A DNA stretch of 64,000 nt from Membranipora membranacea (GCA_914767715.1 OU612070.1:5473501-5537500); one strand, 5' to 3'; positions 47,046 through 60,300 are shown, counted from the first letter of the stretch. Numbers and translations are program-made. The notes: generated from the sequence alone by a model not told the origin.

Positions 47046-47649
47046 AAAAGATATTGCCAGAAAAATAATTCCCAAAACTTAAGTTTTAACTCGATTCCAT
47101 GAACTGGTTATTGGCAGAAATCTGTTCACTTCAGCAATATTGGATCTCGGGGACATGTGACATCAAATTTGACAGTGTTACAAGATTCAGTATATGTCAT
47201 CACCCCCCATATCTCAAGCTTTAACTCAATTCATCATGACAACAAATTCTATATCAGTATATTAGTATCGGTATGTTCACCTGTTAGAGATATAGGAGAA
47301 ACGAGAGCCAATGGTATCATTGCCCGTGTAGCCAACTTCTCACTCACTCTTAGTACTGTGTGTAAAATGAAATAGGCACAATCTGGGTTTACCATCAGCA
47401 CCATTTCCATGAGAAATGTTTCCAACATGGCAATAGCAGCGAAAATTACCAGTGCCTGCAGCAAAATTAGAAGAGTTTATAAGGCAGCCACGCTTCAAAT
47501 GTTCAGCACGGTAACACTCGAGGCAAATCTGGCTCCATATAAGCAGGGCATGATATTTATTTGATTTCTGTCTTTTTATAAATTAAATAATGATGAGGAA
47601 GGAGGGGAGCGGGAGCAGACCACAGACCTAGGATACCTAGTAAGAATAA

Positions 47650-47736
47650 CTGAGAACGAGCAAGACAGAAAACAACCATACTCAAATTTCTATACAGCTA
47701 TACGTATGTTTGTTTTTCTGTCTTGCTCGTTCCCAG
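47650..47736. repeat. 87-bp hairpin
   Basis: GAACGAGCAAGACAGAAAAC on the left and TTTTTCTGTCTTGCTCGTTC on the right are inverted, about 35 bp apart. It sits 8 bp before the target duplication of the outer P-like element. Confidence 0.7.
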
Positions 47737-50700
47737 TTTCAAATGATCAAACCATAGACTTAATATACTACCTAGACAGGCCAATTATAGCATTCAATAC
47801 TGTCCCACTTAAATAGCGCGACATGACGTAATTAGTTTGTGCTGTGAGCCATAGTTTACTATATATCCATCAATGAAAAATGTGAAAAATCAAGAGACGC
47901 TGGGCATGATATCAGCCCCTGTCCACCCCCTTATTATTCAAACACAAAGAAAATTGGTGAGTGTATGTAAAAGAGCTTTCGCACAAGATGGTATAAATAA
48001 TTTGTCTCCAGAACCAGAACTTTTTATGATAAGAGACGATCATTAGCCAATAAACATTGAAATGAATACAGCCATTTACCCTCAGCACTTCCATCACTAC
48101 TATAAAAATGTAAAGAATACCTATAGCACGAGATCAGAAATATTTTGTTGGATGAGCCAGATCTAAGCACAAGCACCACTCCATGATCATTTTTTTCCTT
48201 AAAATTATTCCTAGTTGTGACTGAACACAACCAGTCTGCTCAAATTGGATCGCTAATTTCATTGTCGCTTCACAAGGAAGAATAGATCTGGGCTGTTAAA
48301 TGAGTATGCAAACTACAGATAGGTGTTGTTCCTGAGTACGTATGATGAAGCTAGAGTATGTGACAATAACTTAAAATTATTATACTTCAGTACTGTAGTC
48401 AAAATCTAATGGCCTTTACCGTGGCAAAACTTAATTTTTCCGATGCCGGTAAGGTTCTTTGAGTTTATAAATGTGATACCGGCGTCAACCGTGAATGTCT
48501 ATTGCTTCCCCGACCTATACACAGAAACAGCAGCGAGAAAAAAAATAAGTTATTACTGAGGTGTCTAAAACTGTTTTAACAAAATTATGTCCGATGAAGA
48601 CAATCCTCTTTTTAGTCGTGTTGTTTCCAACTGTGCAAAGGTATCCTCTCGCCTACATGCCAAAGTGCAGGACAGGACAGCATTTTTCCATACTACATGT
48701 CAGTTCACAAAAGAATTTAAAACGTTCATTTTCATGTACCAATCCAATCTTATCGCCTGTTGATACAATGATTGTTATAATAAACCAGAACACGTCATCA
48801 TCTGAGAAAATGGAACTACATGTAAATATGAAACTCCAGAGGAAAAAGGATAGAAGCATGTGACCCTAATAATTCCCGAAACTGGAAAATGAAATACTGT
48901 GGCCAAACTTATTTTTGCCGATGCCAGTAAGGTTCTTTGAGTTTTTGAGTTTATCAATGTGATGTCGGAGTCAACAGTGTATGTCAATTCGAGTGATATT
49001 TAAAAAGTGCTATTCCTGTAATGATCATTAATTATTATTCTTATCGTTCCATTCACATTATTCTTATTCAATAGTTAATAATTCCCATGAAACTATTTCA
49101 GCTTCGATCTAGATGGAGCCCTGCAGACATCTCTATACTTCTCAAGATACTGCAGCACATTCAACAGTGATTTCTGTATAATTGACAATGTGTCCTTACA
49201 GAGGTACTTTTTAGTTATTGCCAAAGGGATTGTTGCTGCTCATTAATTCAAAAACTTCTCTGGCTGTCTAAATAAAGGGTCCAGAAACGTTATTTTGTGG
49301 CTCAGACTGGGTTCTATAGTAATAGCCATTATTCATACTAAACCTTAGCTCATACCAACAAAAATGTATTGCATGCTGCGGAGGTTATTGCTTGTGAGCA
49401 GCTGTGTTGCATATGAGCACGCAACTCTCGGCTGAGTCAGCAATAATGCTGGTTATTATTTGGCCAGAATTTGTTTTCCAGTCTTGGAAATTATTAGAAT
49501 CACTGCTTCCATCATTTTTCCTCTGCAGTTTCATCATTACATGTAGTTCCATGTTCTCAGATGATGACGTGTTCTGCTGTAATAACTACTTTTTTTCACG
49601 CTGCTGTTTCCGTTAATAGGCCAAGGAAGCAATTGGCATTCACTGTTGACGCCGATATCACATCGATAAACTCAAAGAACAGTACCGGCATCGGCAAAAT
49701 TAAGTTTTGCCACGGTAAAGGCCATTAGGTTTTGACTACAGTACTAAAGTATAATAATTTTAAGTAATTGTCAATATACTAGCTTCATCATAGTTACGTA
49801 CTCAGGAACAACAGCTATCTGTAGTTTGCATACTCATTTAACAGCACAGATCTATTCTTCCTTGTGAAGCGACAATAAAATTAGCAATCCAATTTGACCA
49901 GACTGGTTGTGTTCAGTCACAACCAGGAATAATTTTGAAGAAAAAAACGATGATGGTGGTGGTGGTGATAGGATCTGGCTCATACAGCAAAATATTTTGT
50001 TATTGTGTTATAGGTATTCTTTAAATTTTTATAGTAGTGATGGAAGTGCTGAGGGTAAATGGCTGTATTTATTTCAGTGTTTATTGGCCAATGATTTTAT
50101 TTTATCATAAAAAGTTCTGGTTCTGGTGACAAATTATTAGTACCATCTCGTGCAGAAAGGTCTTTTACATACACACACCAATTTTCTTTGTGTTTGAATA
50201 ATAAGGGGCTGGACAGGGGCTGATATCATGCCCAGCGTCCCTTGATTTTTTACATTATTTCATTGAACGGTATATAGTAAACTATGGCTCACAGCACAAA
50301 CTAATTACGTCATGTCGTCTTATTTAAGTTGGACCATAGACCTACTAATAGTAAACCTAGACAGGTGATCTGCGCAGCTGAAGTGAGGCCTATAATAACC
50401 GGAATTCCCCAATGACATAACGTTACTGTGTTGTACACAGTGAGCGCTGCAATGAATGGTTTTACTATATGAGCGTGACTGATTATTAGCTATAATGTCA
50501 TTTTTCTCATAGAGATATCGAAGACTGATGCCTACAAGTTAATTTTATCTGGATGGTGATGTAACAAGCAACGTCATAGTCTCTGAATTTTTTCTCTAGC
50601 TCAAATATTGAATGAGATTCGACCATTAGAAGCCAGCGATATCTGTAAACAGTGATACATCATTTAAGCATTGCAGCAAGAAAATAGCATTTTTCTCACA

Positions 50701-51328
50701 GATTCATCGAGAAATTATGCAAGCAAGTTAATTTTATGTGAAATGTGATGGACCAAGCCAGCTGTAAGTGTTTGAATTTTGTATCTGACTCAACTATTGA
50801 GTGAGTTACGTCCATTAGAAGTCGGAAATATCATGACTCAATGACTGACTGTTGCGTGAAAATATTTATTCATGCGTTCTGAAAGACACAGGCCTTACCA
50901 TGTGGGTGTGCTGCAATCAGTTGATGACTCAAAGCATGGCTAGCTAAAAATAGCTATAACCTTGGTCAACCTTGCACATGCTGTGTCCACCTGTATTGTA
51001 GCTCAAGGGGTTTGTTACACGTCCCCATAAGTAGCATGATCTTGAAAGTTATCGCTGTAGGATTAGCTTAATTTTTGCATACTCTTCATTGGTGGGCTTT
51101 GCCTTTTTGAGACTAAACTGTCCAGTTGCTCAGTGGATTTCTTGCACACCTGACATCGAATCAACATCGCAATCGGTAAGATAAGATTCATAACTATACT
51201 TGTGTTTTAATTTGTTTCAGTTCCATGGTATGGTATGCTCTACTTTTCAATACTGTCAGGTAAAGGTGGCCATGACAGGCGCGACATTATGCTCTTTTTG
51301 CACTTTCGCAAAGTAGGAGAAAGATTGA

Positions 51329-51661
51329 TGTCATGTTTTACAGGCCAGTAAAAGTAGTCGACACTGCTGCTGTGCTTTTGGCTGTAGCAACACACCAATT
51401 AAGGATGCAAGCCTCACCTTCCACCGTTTTCCGCCTCGGCAGGAACGCCGTGACAAATGGATCGAAGCAGTGTTCCGTAAAGATTGGAAACCGAGCACAA
51501 ACTCTGTTCTATGCAGCAAGCATTTTGGAAAGGGTGCATACAGAGTGCCTCCTAACCTTCCAGGGAGACGGGCTATGCTCTACCCGAATGCAGTGCCTAC
51601 TATGTTTCCGGAGTATCCTGCGTATCTACGACCCCCACAACCCAAAAACGTAGAGTGTTAA
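51329..51661 (+). CDS. THAP-domain fragment of a P-like transposase
   Basis: The open frame reads CCAFGCSNTPIKDASLTFHR, then FPPRQERRDKWIEAVFRK, then STNSVLCSKHFGKGAYRVPP. This is the THAP C2CH zinc finger (C-x4-C...C-x2-H) with the conserved F-H-F-P and W. It ends at TAA 51,659-51,661. The start is unclear: either an ATG nearby in another frame, or an acceptor TTTTACAG at about 51,343. THAP domains bind the terminal DNA of P elements. Confidence 0.8.
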   Translation, partial: CHVLQASKSSRHCCCAFGCSNTPIKDASLTFHRFPPRQERRDKWIEAVFRKDWKPSTNSVLCSKHFGKGAYRVPPNLPGRRAMLYPNAVPTMFPEYPAYLRPPQPKNVEC

Positions 51662-52013
51662 GCAGAGACGCTGCAACCCCCCCCCCCCCCGAGTTCCAGC
51701 GCAGAAACTAGTGAGGATTTACATACTGTGCAAACAGATACAGTTCCTGCTGAAGCAGCAGAACCTGTAGTTCCAGATATACCCTTAATACTGAGTAGCG
51801 ATGCGCCGCAGGAGGGGCGTGGGCAAAAGAAGACAACTCCTGAAGCCAAAGTTCCGAAACAAAGGAGGTGAATAAAGACATTGCAGCAACGCATACGCAG
51901 ATTTGAGAAGAAGGAGAGAGTACAACGTAACATGATAGGTATCTTAGACATGTTCAGACTGTAGAGATTCACTTATAGATACAGACACTAACGACCCGAA
52001 TGATGATACTACA

Positions 52014-52175
52014 CTGGTGTCAGTCAAGAATAGGGGCGGGCTTGTTGTACTTTCTCCCAACACAAAGAAGCTCTTCGTAGTGAGCGAGCAACTGCTCCGC
52101 AATTATATAACATGCAATGGTGTTGACACAAACATACTTATCAAAGAAACAGAGTCCTCAACCATATTCTTTTAG
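52014..52175 (+). pseudogene. Transposase C-terminal fragment
   Basis: The open frame VSVKNRGGLVVLSPNTKKLF, followed by VVSEQLLRNYITCNGV, resembles the RGGL..PS..L..L.E C-terminal segment of P-type transposases. It ends at TAG 52,173-52,175. Together with the THAP fragment it suggests an internally deleted element. Confidence 0.5.
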
Positions 52176-53299
52176 GAAATTTGCATGGATTTATGAAATG
52201 TGCTGTGCATTCCACTTCAACAATCAGATCCCTTATCCACCGATACATAATGATACGAGTTCATTACGAGACCCAGAAGATAACATCAGAGAAAAATGAA
52301 AACATCCGATCTAAACTCAATAGATTGGTAATATTTCAGCATCAGTAACTGGTCTATCTATGCATATCATGATATAAAGTACGCAACTCGTACTTCTAGT
52401 TGTACTTCTGGATGTTTAGTTGCATAGTAAGAATAAGACTTCTCATTTATTATTACAACCAATACAAGACACATTTTTATCTTCACTGTTGCTCCTTGCT
52501 ATAATGTATCAACGTTTACAGATAATTGCTGACTTCTAATGGTTGTATATCATTCAATATTTAAGCTAGAGATAATATTCAGAGACTATGGCGTTGCTTG
52601 GTACATCACCTTTCAGATCAAATTAACTTGTAGGCATCGGTCTACGATATCTCTATGAGAAAAATGCCATTATAGCTAATAATCAGTCACGCTCATATAG
52701 TAAAACCATTCATTGCAGCATGCACTGTGCACAACACAGTATCGTCGCGCCATTGGGGAATTCCAGTTATTATAGGCCTCACTGCTCACTGTATAAGCTC
52801 TATATCTGTCACCTGTCTAGGTTTTCTATTAGTAGGTCTATGAGTTGGACACATTATGATCAGTGAAGCATAAGCATTATCCTGTCTAGGTAGTATATTA
52901 AGTCTATGGATCAAACTTTGGAAGGTGAGTTATTCCCTTTCTTTGTATGAGAAGATAACTCAAAAACTAAAGCACAGCAGGGCATCAAAGTCAACAATCA
53001 CACCTCAACTTTTAGCATTTTTAAGTCAATATTGTTTATGCAAATTATCATTGTTTGTATATATGTTTGTCACTGACACAAGCTTTACTGCTTACCTCAG
53101 CTGCTTCCGTCCAAACTCGACGGACCAATTGTGAGAAACCACAAAATTTATTATCACGTTTCGTGACTTCTGTATAGTCCTCATTGCTAATAGGGTAGCA
53201 GGAATACGACTGCTTTCAGTATATAAGAGGTTCTCTGCAACAAATTGTAGAACACTCAAATACATTCTTTCTGAAAAGGCAAATACAAATAACAAATTT

Positions 53300-54530
53300 T
53301 TTTTCAGAAAACCTTAGTTTGATTATAGACAACTGATACTCGTAAAAACTGTGCCTGAAAATGCATTGGTTTTCAAACATTTATAGGAGAGGCTGAATTT
53401 TATCGTGAGTAACAGCCCGCTTATATAGGAAAGCATCTTTAGTAAATCTGGAAATTCTTGGGACAGTTGGTGTCAAATTGACTGTGAGCCTCGTTATGAA
53501 ACAAATAGAGGCAGGTGAAGAGTTTACATCTGGATTTCGCCCATCAAAGATTTAGTTTAGCATGGGCTCATACTAGTTACACTGTCATAATTATAAATGG
53601 TTGAATGATTAGGTAAGAATGTCGGCACATTACATATCATAACACCTTCGTGGGGTCTCTGAAATATCTGGTATCAGTTCTAGCATAAATACTGTTCTTG
53701 TGATATAACCATCTTGAAACTAATCCCCGTATTTACATCAGCTTAATGTAAACATCAATATAGGACTGACCTGTCTTAAAGCAAATTGTTAGAGTCTTCG
53801 AACACCCACACTCCATTTTTCACTGCAATAGGCTTTAATGATTCGAGTTGTGCAAGCAAACCTGGTAGTAAAGATTTTTATGAGGGTGGTGATGAACAAT
53901 TTTGTGGGTGATGACAAGCAATAGGAATTTAGATCTGGATCTGGTGGGTAGGGGTCGTACCTGTAAGACATTTCGCACAGGAATTGTGCATGTCCTCGGG
54001 AATGCGCTGTTTGATAAAGCAAAGAAAAATGAGTTACAAGAATCGAGCTCCTCTGTTTGAAAGCATGGATGAGTATGGCAGAGAAGCATTTGGGAACAAA
54101 TTTTCTGATCGATCAATCATTGAACTGTTCCTAACACAAGCATCCATATAATAAGGAAATTGCAATAGCTTAATTTAAAGATAAAATTGAATGATAGAAA
54201 CGTAGTAGGCCTATCTATCTTGTTCTTATCAGTCTATTTGGGAAAACAGAGTTTCTTCTTCTGTTATTTTGACCTCAAACACTCCACAGAGCATAAAATA
54301 TGACATTCTAAGAGCTTATTTAAGTTTTCTTTCAAAAGTTCCTACAAAAGGTAGAAAGTGCCCGTGCCAACAGACTTAAACACTTCGTCACATTCCTTTT
54401 CAGTTCATGGCATACTAATAAATCATTCTCATTCCTGATGTTGTCTCGAATGAATTACACATAAATTTAAATTCAGAAAGTTTTTTATTTAAGTAAAAGT
54501 ACAAAGCAATTGGTGAAACAGGCTTTCATT
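53300..54530. other. Region without recognised gene
   Basis: Presumed intron or upstream sequence of the minus-strand pseudogene. No exon 1-7 copies were recognised and no strong repeats were seen. Confidence 0.4.
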
Positions 54531-54540
54531 TCACCTATTA

Positions 54541-54800
54541 GAAGGTAGTCCAGTTGGTTAGAATGCCTGCCCTCTAATGTGCAAGCATTGAAGGTCTCGG
54601 GTTCTTCTCTGCAGTCTACTGACTACTGGCCTCAATTGACACCCAAGGTGTGCCCCGACCTGCCTGCAAACTTAGAGCAATTTGGCGCCGAATATGGCAG
54701 CCGCGCTCTGTATTACCCAGTCTTCGGACAGAGGCGAAATTGCGAGCTTAACCCCTGCATATTTAAGATCAGGTACACAATCCAAGCATATTGGAGGTAG
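54541..54800 (+). repeat. tRNA-derived SINE
   Basis: A box-like AGTCCAGTTGGTTAGAATGC is followed about 40 bp later by the B box-like GGTCTCGGGTTCTTCTC. The body after it (CTGACTACTGGCCTCAATTG) is not tRNA-like. This head-and-body layout is typical of a SINE. Confidence 0.55.
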
Positions 54801-56930
54801 ATTAGGCATAAGAAATGGCATAAAGACAATACCAAAGTGATTAAAGCTACCATAAATCTGTAACAAACTCAGATCCTTTTAATAAGCAATGCCTCTAAGC
54901 TCTATTGCTGCAGCATTGCTCTGCCTATGTTATATAAGGGGGGGGGGGGGGGAGGGAGGAGTATGTTGAGGAAACTGGGTATCACATATCGTATGACAAA
55001 TGGAGGTGTGTTGATTGGTGTAAGCGCTGTATTTTATCTTTTAGAATTAAAGGATGAGTTGTGAAATGATTGGGATTAAAATAAGGTTTATATCTTCGTA
55101 ATTTATTGGTTCAACAATAAAAATATGTTTATGTTTGAAATCGTTATGCATTCAGGCAAATCACTCCTTGCGTTATAGCCAAACTCGGTCTAGCAAATAT
55201 AAGCACAATGTGTGGTGTGGGTGTCAATGAGTTAGGTACTCTCCATAGCCGGGAGAAGGAATATCATGGCGAATGGACATAAAGATGTGGGATCTTCTGA
55301 AAAAGAAAGGTAAGCTCCCTGTGATAATCTTTTGATAGTTCTATCATTGAGAGTCATAGATTTAACAATAAACCTAGCCAGGACACTATAGGAGGCATTT
55401 ACATCCATGTTCTTTGGCATTTAATTCTGGGTGATGTTACGAGGTTGGATTCTGTAGAAACATCGGTGTTATCATTAACTTGCTGTCCATGTAGCAGGTT
55501 ATTTATTTGCGACTCAATTAATTTCGATCGGATTTCGAGTTTGAAAGTTGCAGTAGATTTAGCAGCTTATCTCGTACTTGCCTGAAAGCCCAGGTTTGTG
55601 GCTCAATACCTAGCAAATATAACGATTCTTTCAAGTAGCTAAGAACAGTTGTCTACTCAAAAATTGTTTTCCATATGTTGAAAAACAAAAATCAAACATT
55701 GCAAATAATTATTAGTCTTTATCATCAACTTTTTGTATTTTCCTTTCTTGTCTATTAATTTACTGGGAGTTGCCATTTTTACTGCCACTGGATGTTGGCG
55801 TCTACATTGGGATGTCTGTCTAACGCCGGTAGGCTGTTAACACATTTGCATGGATTTGAATTCCATTATACTTTATAAGACTGCATCAGGGTATTGTCAA
55901 CCAAAGATAAGTGGTTGATGATAAACTGCCTCTACCAGCTATCCCGCCACATTTTGATCGCTTAAATCAGGGGGTTGATTGAGTTGATGAAGCTCATTGT
56001 TAGCTCAGTGGTGTATTGATGCTGTTTCATTGTTGGGAGAAAGCTTTTGGTGATGTGGAGTTTGAGGTGAATTCAAATTTACATTCTAGTTTTTGGTTGA
56101 TGCTTGTTGTGAATTGGTGAAATTTATGTCGTGAAACCCTTAAAGACTCATAGCCTATATATCCTAGCTAAAAATGACAACAATATGGTGTATAGCTTGA
56201 AGTTTGGACATTGCAGCAAAGTTAGAAATCAGTCTTTAGGTTCAATATGGAATGAATTATGGCCTATTATGGGTATGTATGTCTGCAAGAAAAGTGTCAT
56301 CATAACATATAGAGATAATGAGTGTTCGGCATCCAGCTGTGCACGATTTTCCCAGTGTTCCAGTGAATCGAAAACCACAGGCGCTATATTTATCATTGAA
56401 GTGTCCCCTCTATATATCCTTACTCTGCGATATTTTCACAGAGTAAGGAGGTGTTCTGCCAACGGAGTCTGAACTTTTATGAAAGAAAATGCATCTAGAA
56501 ACAAACCCCATTCCCCAATGGTATGGCTTCAGATTTGTTATAGTTTTCACTAAAGTGTCAGTATCACCTGTGGGTTGTATCAAGCAATGTAGGATTTGTA
56601 GGATGACAAAAGCTTTGTTTAATTCAGTTTGTACCATCTGAACCCGGTTGGTATTCACTATAAATTTCTAATATAATTGCCAGAATTGTGTCTGGTTCAG
56701 AAACACAGGACATGAGTGCAGGATAAATCCTTAGTTTCAGATCATAATGCCTTGTCTAGTAGGGCAGCATACCAGTGAACCTATTTGTTACCTCAAATCT
56801 ACGCAAATAGAACTACAGTAAGCCTGAGCTCTGTACTCATCGAAAGTTTGATTATATCAGGATCAAATTTGAATTAGAAAGCATACTTGAAAATACTCAG
56901 ATGTTTTCTTTTGTGGAAGCAATGATGATC
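54801..56930. other. Intergenic region, no gene seen
   Basis: Contains a G-run at about 54,939-54,951. Open frames are short and without splice support. Confidence 0.45.
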
Positions 56931-56939
56931 ATTCAAAGA

Positions 56940-58011
56940 AATCGAGAAGGGCTAAAGCTTGTGCATGAAACAATAAGCAATGGTCCAAACATCTTCAGGT
57001 TACAGTAAGACTTTTGGTCAAATAATTTTTTCCCAGGCAATTTATAATTAGACTCTTTGTAGTAGCAAGGTTTAATCACAGCTATTGAACCAACTTCACT
57101 ACAGTAACACCATTCAAATCTCAACAGCCATACTCACATTCACATTTGACCACCATGAGGGTTTTTTTCTTATCAAATGGTTCGTCTTCAAGCCTTCTAT
57201 CATATAGTAAAGCGAGGTGGGAGAATGTGAACAAAGAATAGAAAAAAATGGTTGTCCACTCTCACTTTGGTTTGTCATGGTAGTTTTAAATGACCTGTCA
57301 TGACCATGTTCACCACATTCGTAATTTTATGTAGATGGTTTAGTCGCACACTGCAAACGGTACAGATATAAAAATATCAAATGAGGACCTCGAATCGTGA
57401 TTCATTTGAATGTAGCGGCACATTATGCTTCAAAATGTTTATGCCATCAACAGTTGAGCTTCACTTCAATGACCAAAAAGTAAAATCATGATAGTCCAAG
57501 TAAATTATTTAGTTAGGCACATAGTTTTTATTGACCAGTCATGACCGATGTGACCACATTCCTTAGTTATATATAGGTGATTCATTTACACACTAAGAAC
57601 AAATACAGATACAAGAACTAGGATAGTTTATCATCATCTGAGGACCTCTGAGCCATGATTCAACTTAACCATAGCTGCACATTATCTCTTAAATGTTTAT
57701 GAAATGAGGCTTCACGGACGAATCTTAAAACACCTCAATTACAAAATTACCCTATTATTCAGCCGTCTAACAAATAACATAATATATGTTCTTCACATTG
57801 TGTAGCTGTATCTGGCATATTTATCCATACAACCCCCCCCCCCCCTCCCCAATACACACTTATCAAACCCTCAAAAAATAATCTCATCACCAAACCAGGA
57901 CTTTATTCCCTTCAGAATCTAGCTCAATGTACCTAAAGCAAATAACATTGTAACACAAACACCTGGCAAACTGTTGCTGGTTGTTGACTTGACTATATCA
58001 CCCCTCTATCC
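56940..58011. repeat. Segmental duplication block 1, copy B
   Basis: Counterpart of 22,901-23,872 in the same orientation. It has a few short insertions (for example about 57,605-57,700) that copy A lacks. Confidence 0.85.
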
Positions 58012-58794
58012 TCTCTCCAACAGTATAAAAAACTGGAGCTGTCAGACGATTTGATGCCTTGCTGCTGCTCAAAAGAAACTGTGGTTGTACATCAGATTGT
58101 TTTTTTTCCAATTTTTAACCGAGCACAAAAATGCCAACATCAGATTTATTGTCCTAGAGATTTACTGATTTATTGTTATAGCGATGATCCTTGTATGGTA
58201 TAGAGAACACATTATGTGATGTAGTGCATGCTTCGGTAGCTTAACCAAAAGGTATTGCTTCACAGCCTAAATGAATATGTGGGTCAGAGGTAGAGTCCTT
58301 GGGTAATGAACTGAATATCACTGGTTAAAATCCATTTCTGGGCATGTTTTGTACCAACTTTATGCTTTGGACACGGATAGGGTTGTTAGTGTTTGAGAAA
58401 TAAAATACGTGGACCAAAGGCTGAGGAGAAAAGAATTATTACCTGTCAAAAAAGCTCACTAGTGATTTGAAACGTGATGCTATTTATTTTGAGAAATCTG
58501 ATCCATCTCTTCTGCCAGTCATAACAACATTGAGGTGGCAGTTTTAAAAGTGAATGGATATTTGGCCATAAAAATAATGTCTGATTTTTCTGCTTCTAAA
58601 CTTATACGAGCGTAACTTATACCCACTAGGGAATACAGTGGTATATTAGATTATTCAGACAGCCAATGATCATGCTGCTGCTGTCCAAAAGAGAATGCAT
58701 TACAGTTGTCTTTTATACGAGAACGGTTTTTTGACATCGAAAAATACTGATATAATCCAACAGCTTCAAAGAATACATGCTACAGGCAAAATTA

Positions 58795-58822
58795 AATCAA
58801 ATTAAATTAAATTAAATTAAAT
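58795..58822. repeat. (AAATT)n microsatellite
   Basis: AAATTAAATTAAATTAAAT directly upstream of the retrotransposon fragment; possibly the 3' tail of another element. Confidence 0.8.
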
Positions 58823-58859
58823 CCACCAATGCTGATGACTATCCGGCCTGCTAGTTAGT

Positions 58860-60300
58860 ATCCTGATATGTGGAAAATTGCCGATGTCAAGCCATTACGA
58901 AAATGTAAGTGTCCGACAACTCCTAAAGACTATAGACCGATATCGCTCTTATTTCATTTAGGCAAGTTAGCCGAAGATGTTATATTAGATGGCCTCAAAC
59001 CAGTTATAACACCGTTGTTGAAAAATAACCAATACGCGCATATCCCTGGCTTGGGCACTACTGATGCACTGATACATATGACGCACGAGTGGCTCGCTGG
59101 CCTCGACAAACTGTCCACATCACATATTCACATATTGATGAAGGACTTTTCAAAAGCCTTCGACAAGCTCCATCCATCCATTCTGCTCTCTAAACTCGAG
59201 AAGTTTGGGATACAACATTCCCTCATAGACCTGATTGAGAATTTTCTCACCGATAGGCACCAGAAAGTCTCAATGAATGCCTCTAGTTCCAGTGTCATGC
59301 CAATTACAGTCGGCGCGCCTCAGGGGACACGACTGGGACTTGGTTGTGGCTGGCCTTCGTTGATGACCTGCAACCAGCTTCTGGTGCCACAGTGAAATAC
59401 GCTGATGATGTGACCACGTACGTTCCAGTCAGAAAGAAAGTCATCCATGACACCGACCCGCTCCAGAGTGCATTAGACTACTCAGTGCAATGGTGTGAAG
59501 ACAACTCCATGTCTCTAAACGCTCCCAAAACTACTGTACTCGACGTTGCTTTGGTGTCAAAACCTGACCTAATCGCAGTACCTACTATAAATGGCTCTGA
59601 CTTATCGAAGATATCTAGTACCAAACTCCTAGGTGTGGTTATAGATAGTAGACTCACATTTAGTGACCATGTCGACAAAATCGTCAACAAATGTAATAGC
59701 CTGAATTATTTTTTACAAAGCCTAAAGCGTTTAGATGTTAATACGACTGGTTTACTAACTTTTTATTTTTCTAAGATTCATTCTAACATCACATATGCCT
59801 CTGCTGCATGGTTTCCTTTAATATCTGGGAATGATAAATCAAAGATCGAGGGTATTGAGAGATGGAGCCTCACAATAATATACCCTGAACTGGGCAGTTA
59901 CCGTCAGAGACTAGCCAAATCAAATGTGGTTCCGATTTTAGATTTTCTACAGGTTTTAACTGACAGGCACTTTGACAAAGTCGCCGTAAACCCAAGCCAT
60001 CTGTTGCAACATTTCTTAGTCAGGCGCCAACGTCACAAGGACAAATCTGATATTTTCTATCCACCAATATGTAGAACGGAGAGATTCAAGAACTCGTTTT
60101 TAGATTCTGGTATGAACAGGCGCCTGTAATGTCTCAACAATATATTTCTTTCTCATGCAGCATGGATTTTATCGTTTTTCACCTCCTGATCCAATCATTT
60201 TTAATACAACTGTTTTTTCTCCTTTTTTTAAAAGTCTAAATTTTTATTGTACGCACACATTTATATAATGCTAGGCATTCCTATGTGGCAAATTAAATCA
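58860..60300 (+). mobile_element. 5'-truncated non-LTR retrotransposon with reverse transcriptase
   Basis: The first frame (from about 58,868) reads MWKIADVKPLRK, DYRPISLL, then LMKDFSKAFDKLHPS and ITVGAPQGT. After a frameshift near 59,335-59,345 a second frame continues with AFVDDLQPASGATVKYADDV, LLGVVIDSRLTFSDH and YASAAWFPL, ending at 60,127-60,129. The order of motifs is that of CR1/L2/Jockey-type reverse transcriptases. The endonuclease domain is missing. The AFVDD and YADD boxes remain, but the frameshift makes it inactive. Confidence 0.9.

Larger units (their letters stand above)
50335..52842 (+). mobile_element. Inner P-element-like transposon with THAP domain
   Basis: The ends are inverted: CATAGACCTACTAATAGTAA on the left and TTTCTATTAGTAGGTCTATG on the right. 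The 8-bp target duplication AGTTGGAC lies at 50,327-50,334 and 52,843-52,850. The arms are about 350 bp. It is inserted in the right arm of the outer element and shares the CATAGAC...CCTAGACAGG terminal pattern, so both were probably mobilised by the same transposase. The interior codes a THAP domain and a transposase-like tail, with most of the transposase deleted. Confidence 0.9.
47753..52908. mobile_element. Outer P-element-like foldback transposon, interrupted by an inner one
   Basis: Ends CATAGACTTAATATACTACC and GGTAGTATATTAAGTCTATG are exact inverses. The 8-bp target duplication GATCAAAC lies at 47,745-47,752 and 52,909-52,916. P-superfamily elements start with CA, end with TG and make 8-bp duplications, so this fits. 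Arms of about 1.2 kb mirror each other: 47,753-48,990 pairs with about 49,380-50,334 plus 52,851-52,908. Without the inner element it is about 2.64 kb. No intact transposase is seen in it. Within the arms a GATGCCGGTAAGGTTCTTTGAG block is also repeated. Confidence 0.88.
45299..53233 (-). pseudogene. Partial, broken copy of the membrane-protein gene (- strand)
   Basis: Exon copies in minus-strand order. Exon 8: 53,233-53,096, with a one-base deletion giving a stop. Exon 10: 47,455-47,281, open for all 58 codons. Exon 11: about 45,915-45,809, with the acceptor CAG changed to CAT. Exon 12: about 45,735-45,655. Exon 13: about 45,393-45,299, with a one-base deletion at GTGCAACC. Exons 1-7, 9 and 14 are not seen. 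Two nested P-like transposons occupy the space between the exon 8 and exon 10 copies. Confidence 0.8.

Noticed and set aside
48561-48863. Open frame of 100 residues beginning with a hydrophobic segment
   Set aside because: It lies in the left arm of the outer P-like foldback element, whose sequence is mirrored in the right arm, and shows no transposase motif.
51662-51972. Minus-strand open frame over the THAP region's downstream part
   Set aside because: It is antisense to the transposase remnant and contains a poly-G-coded Gly run from the C-tract; no domain.
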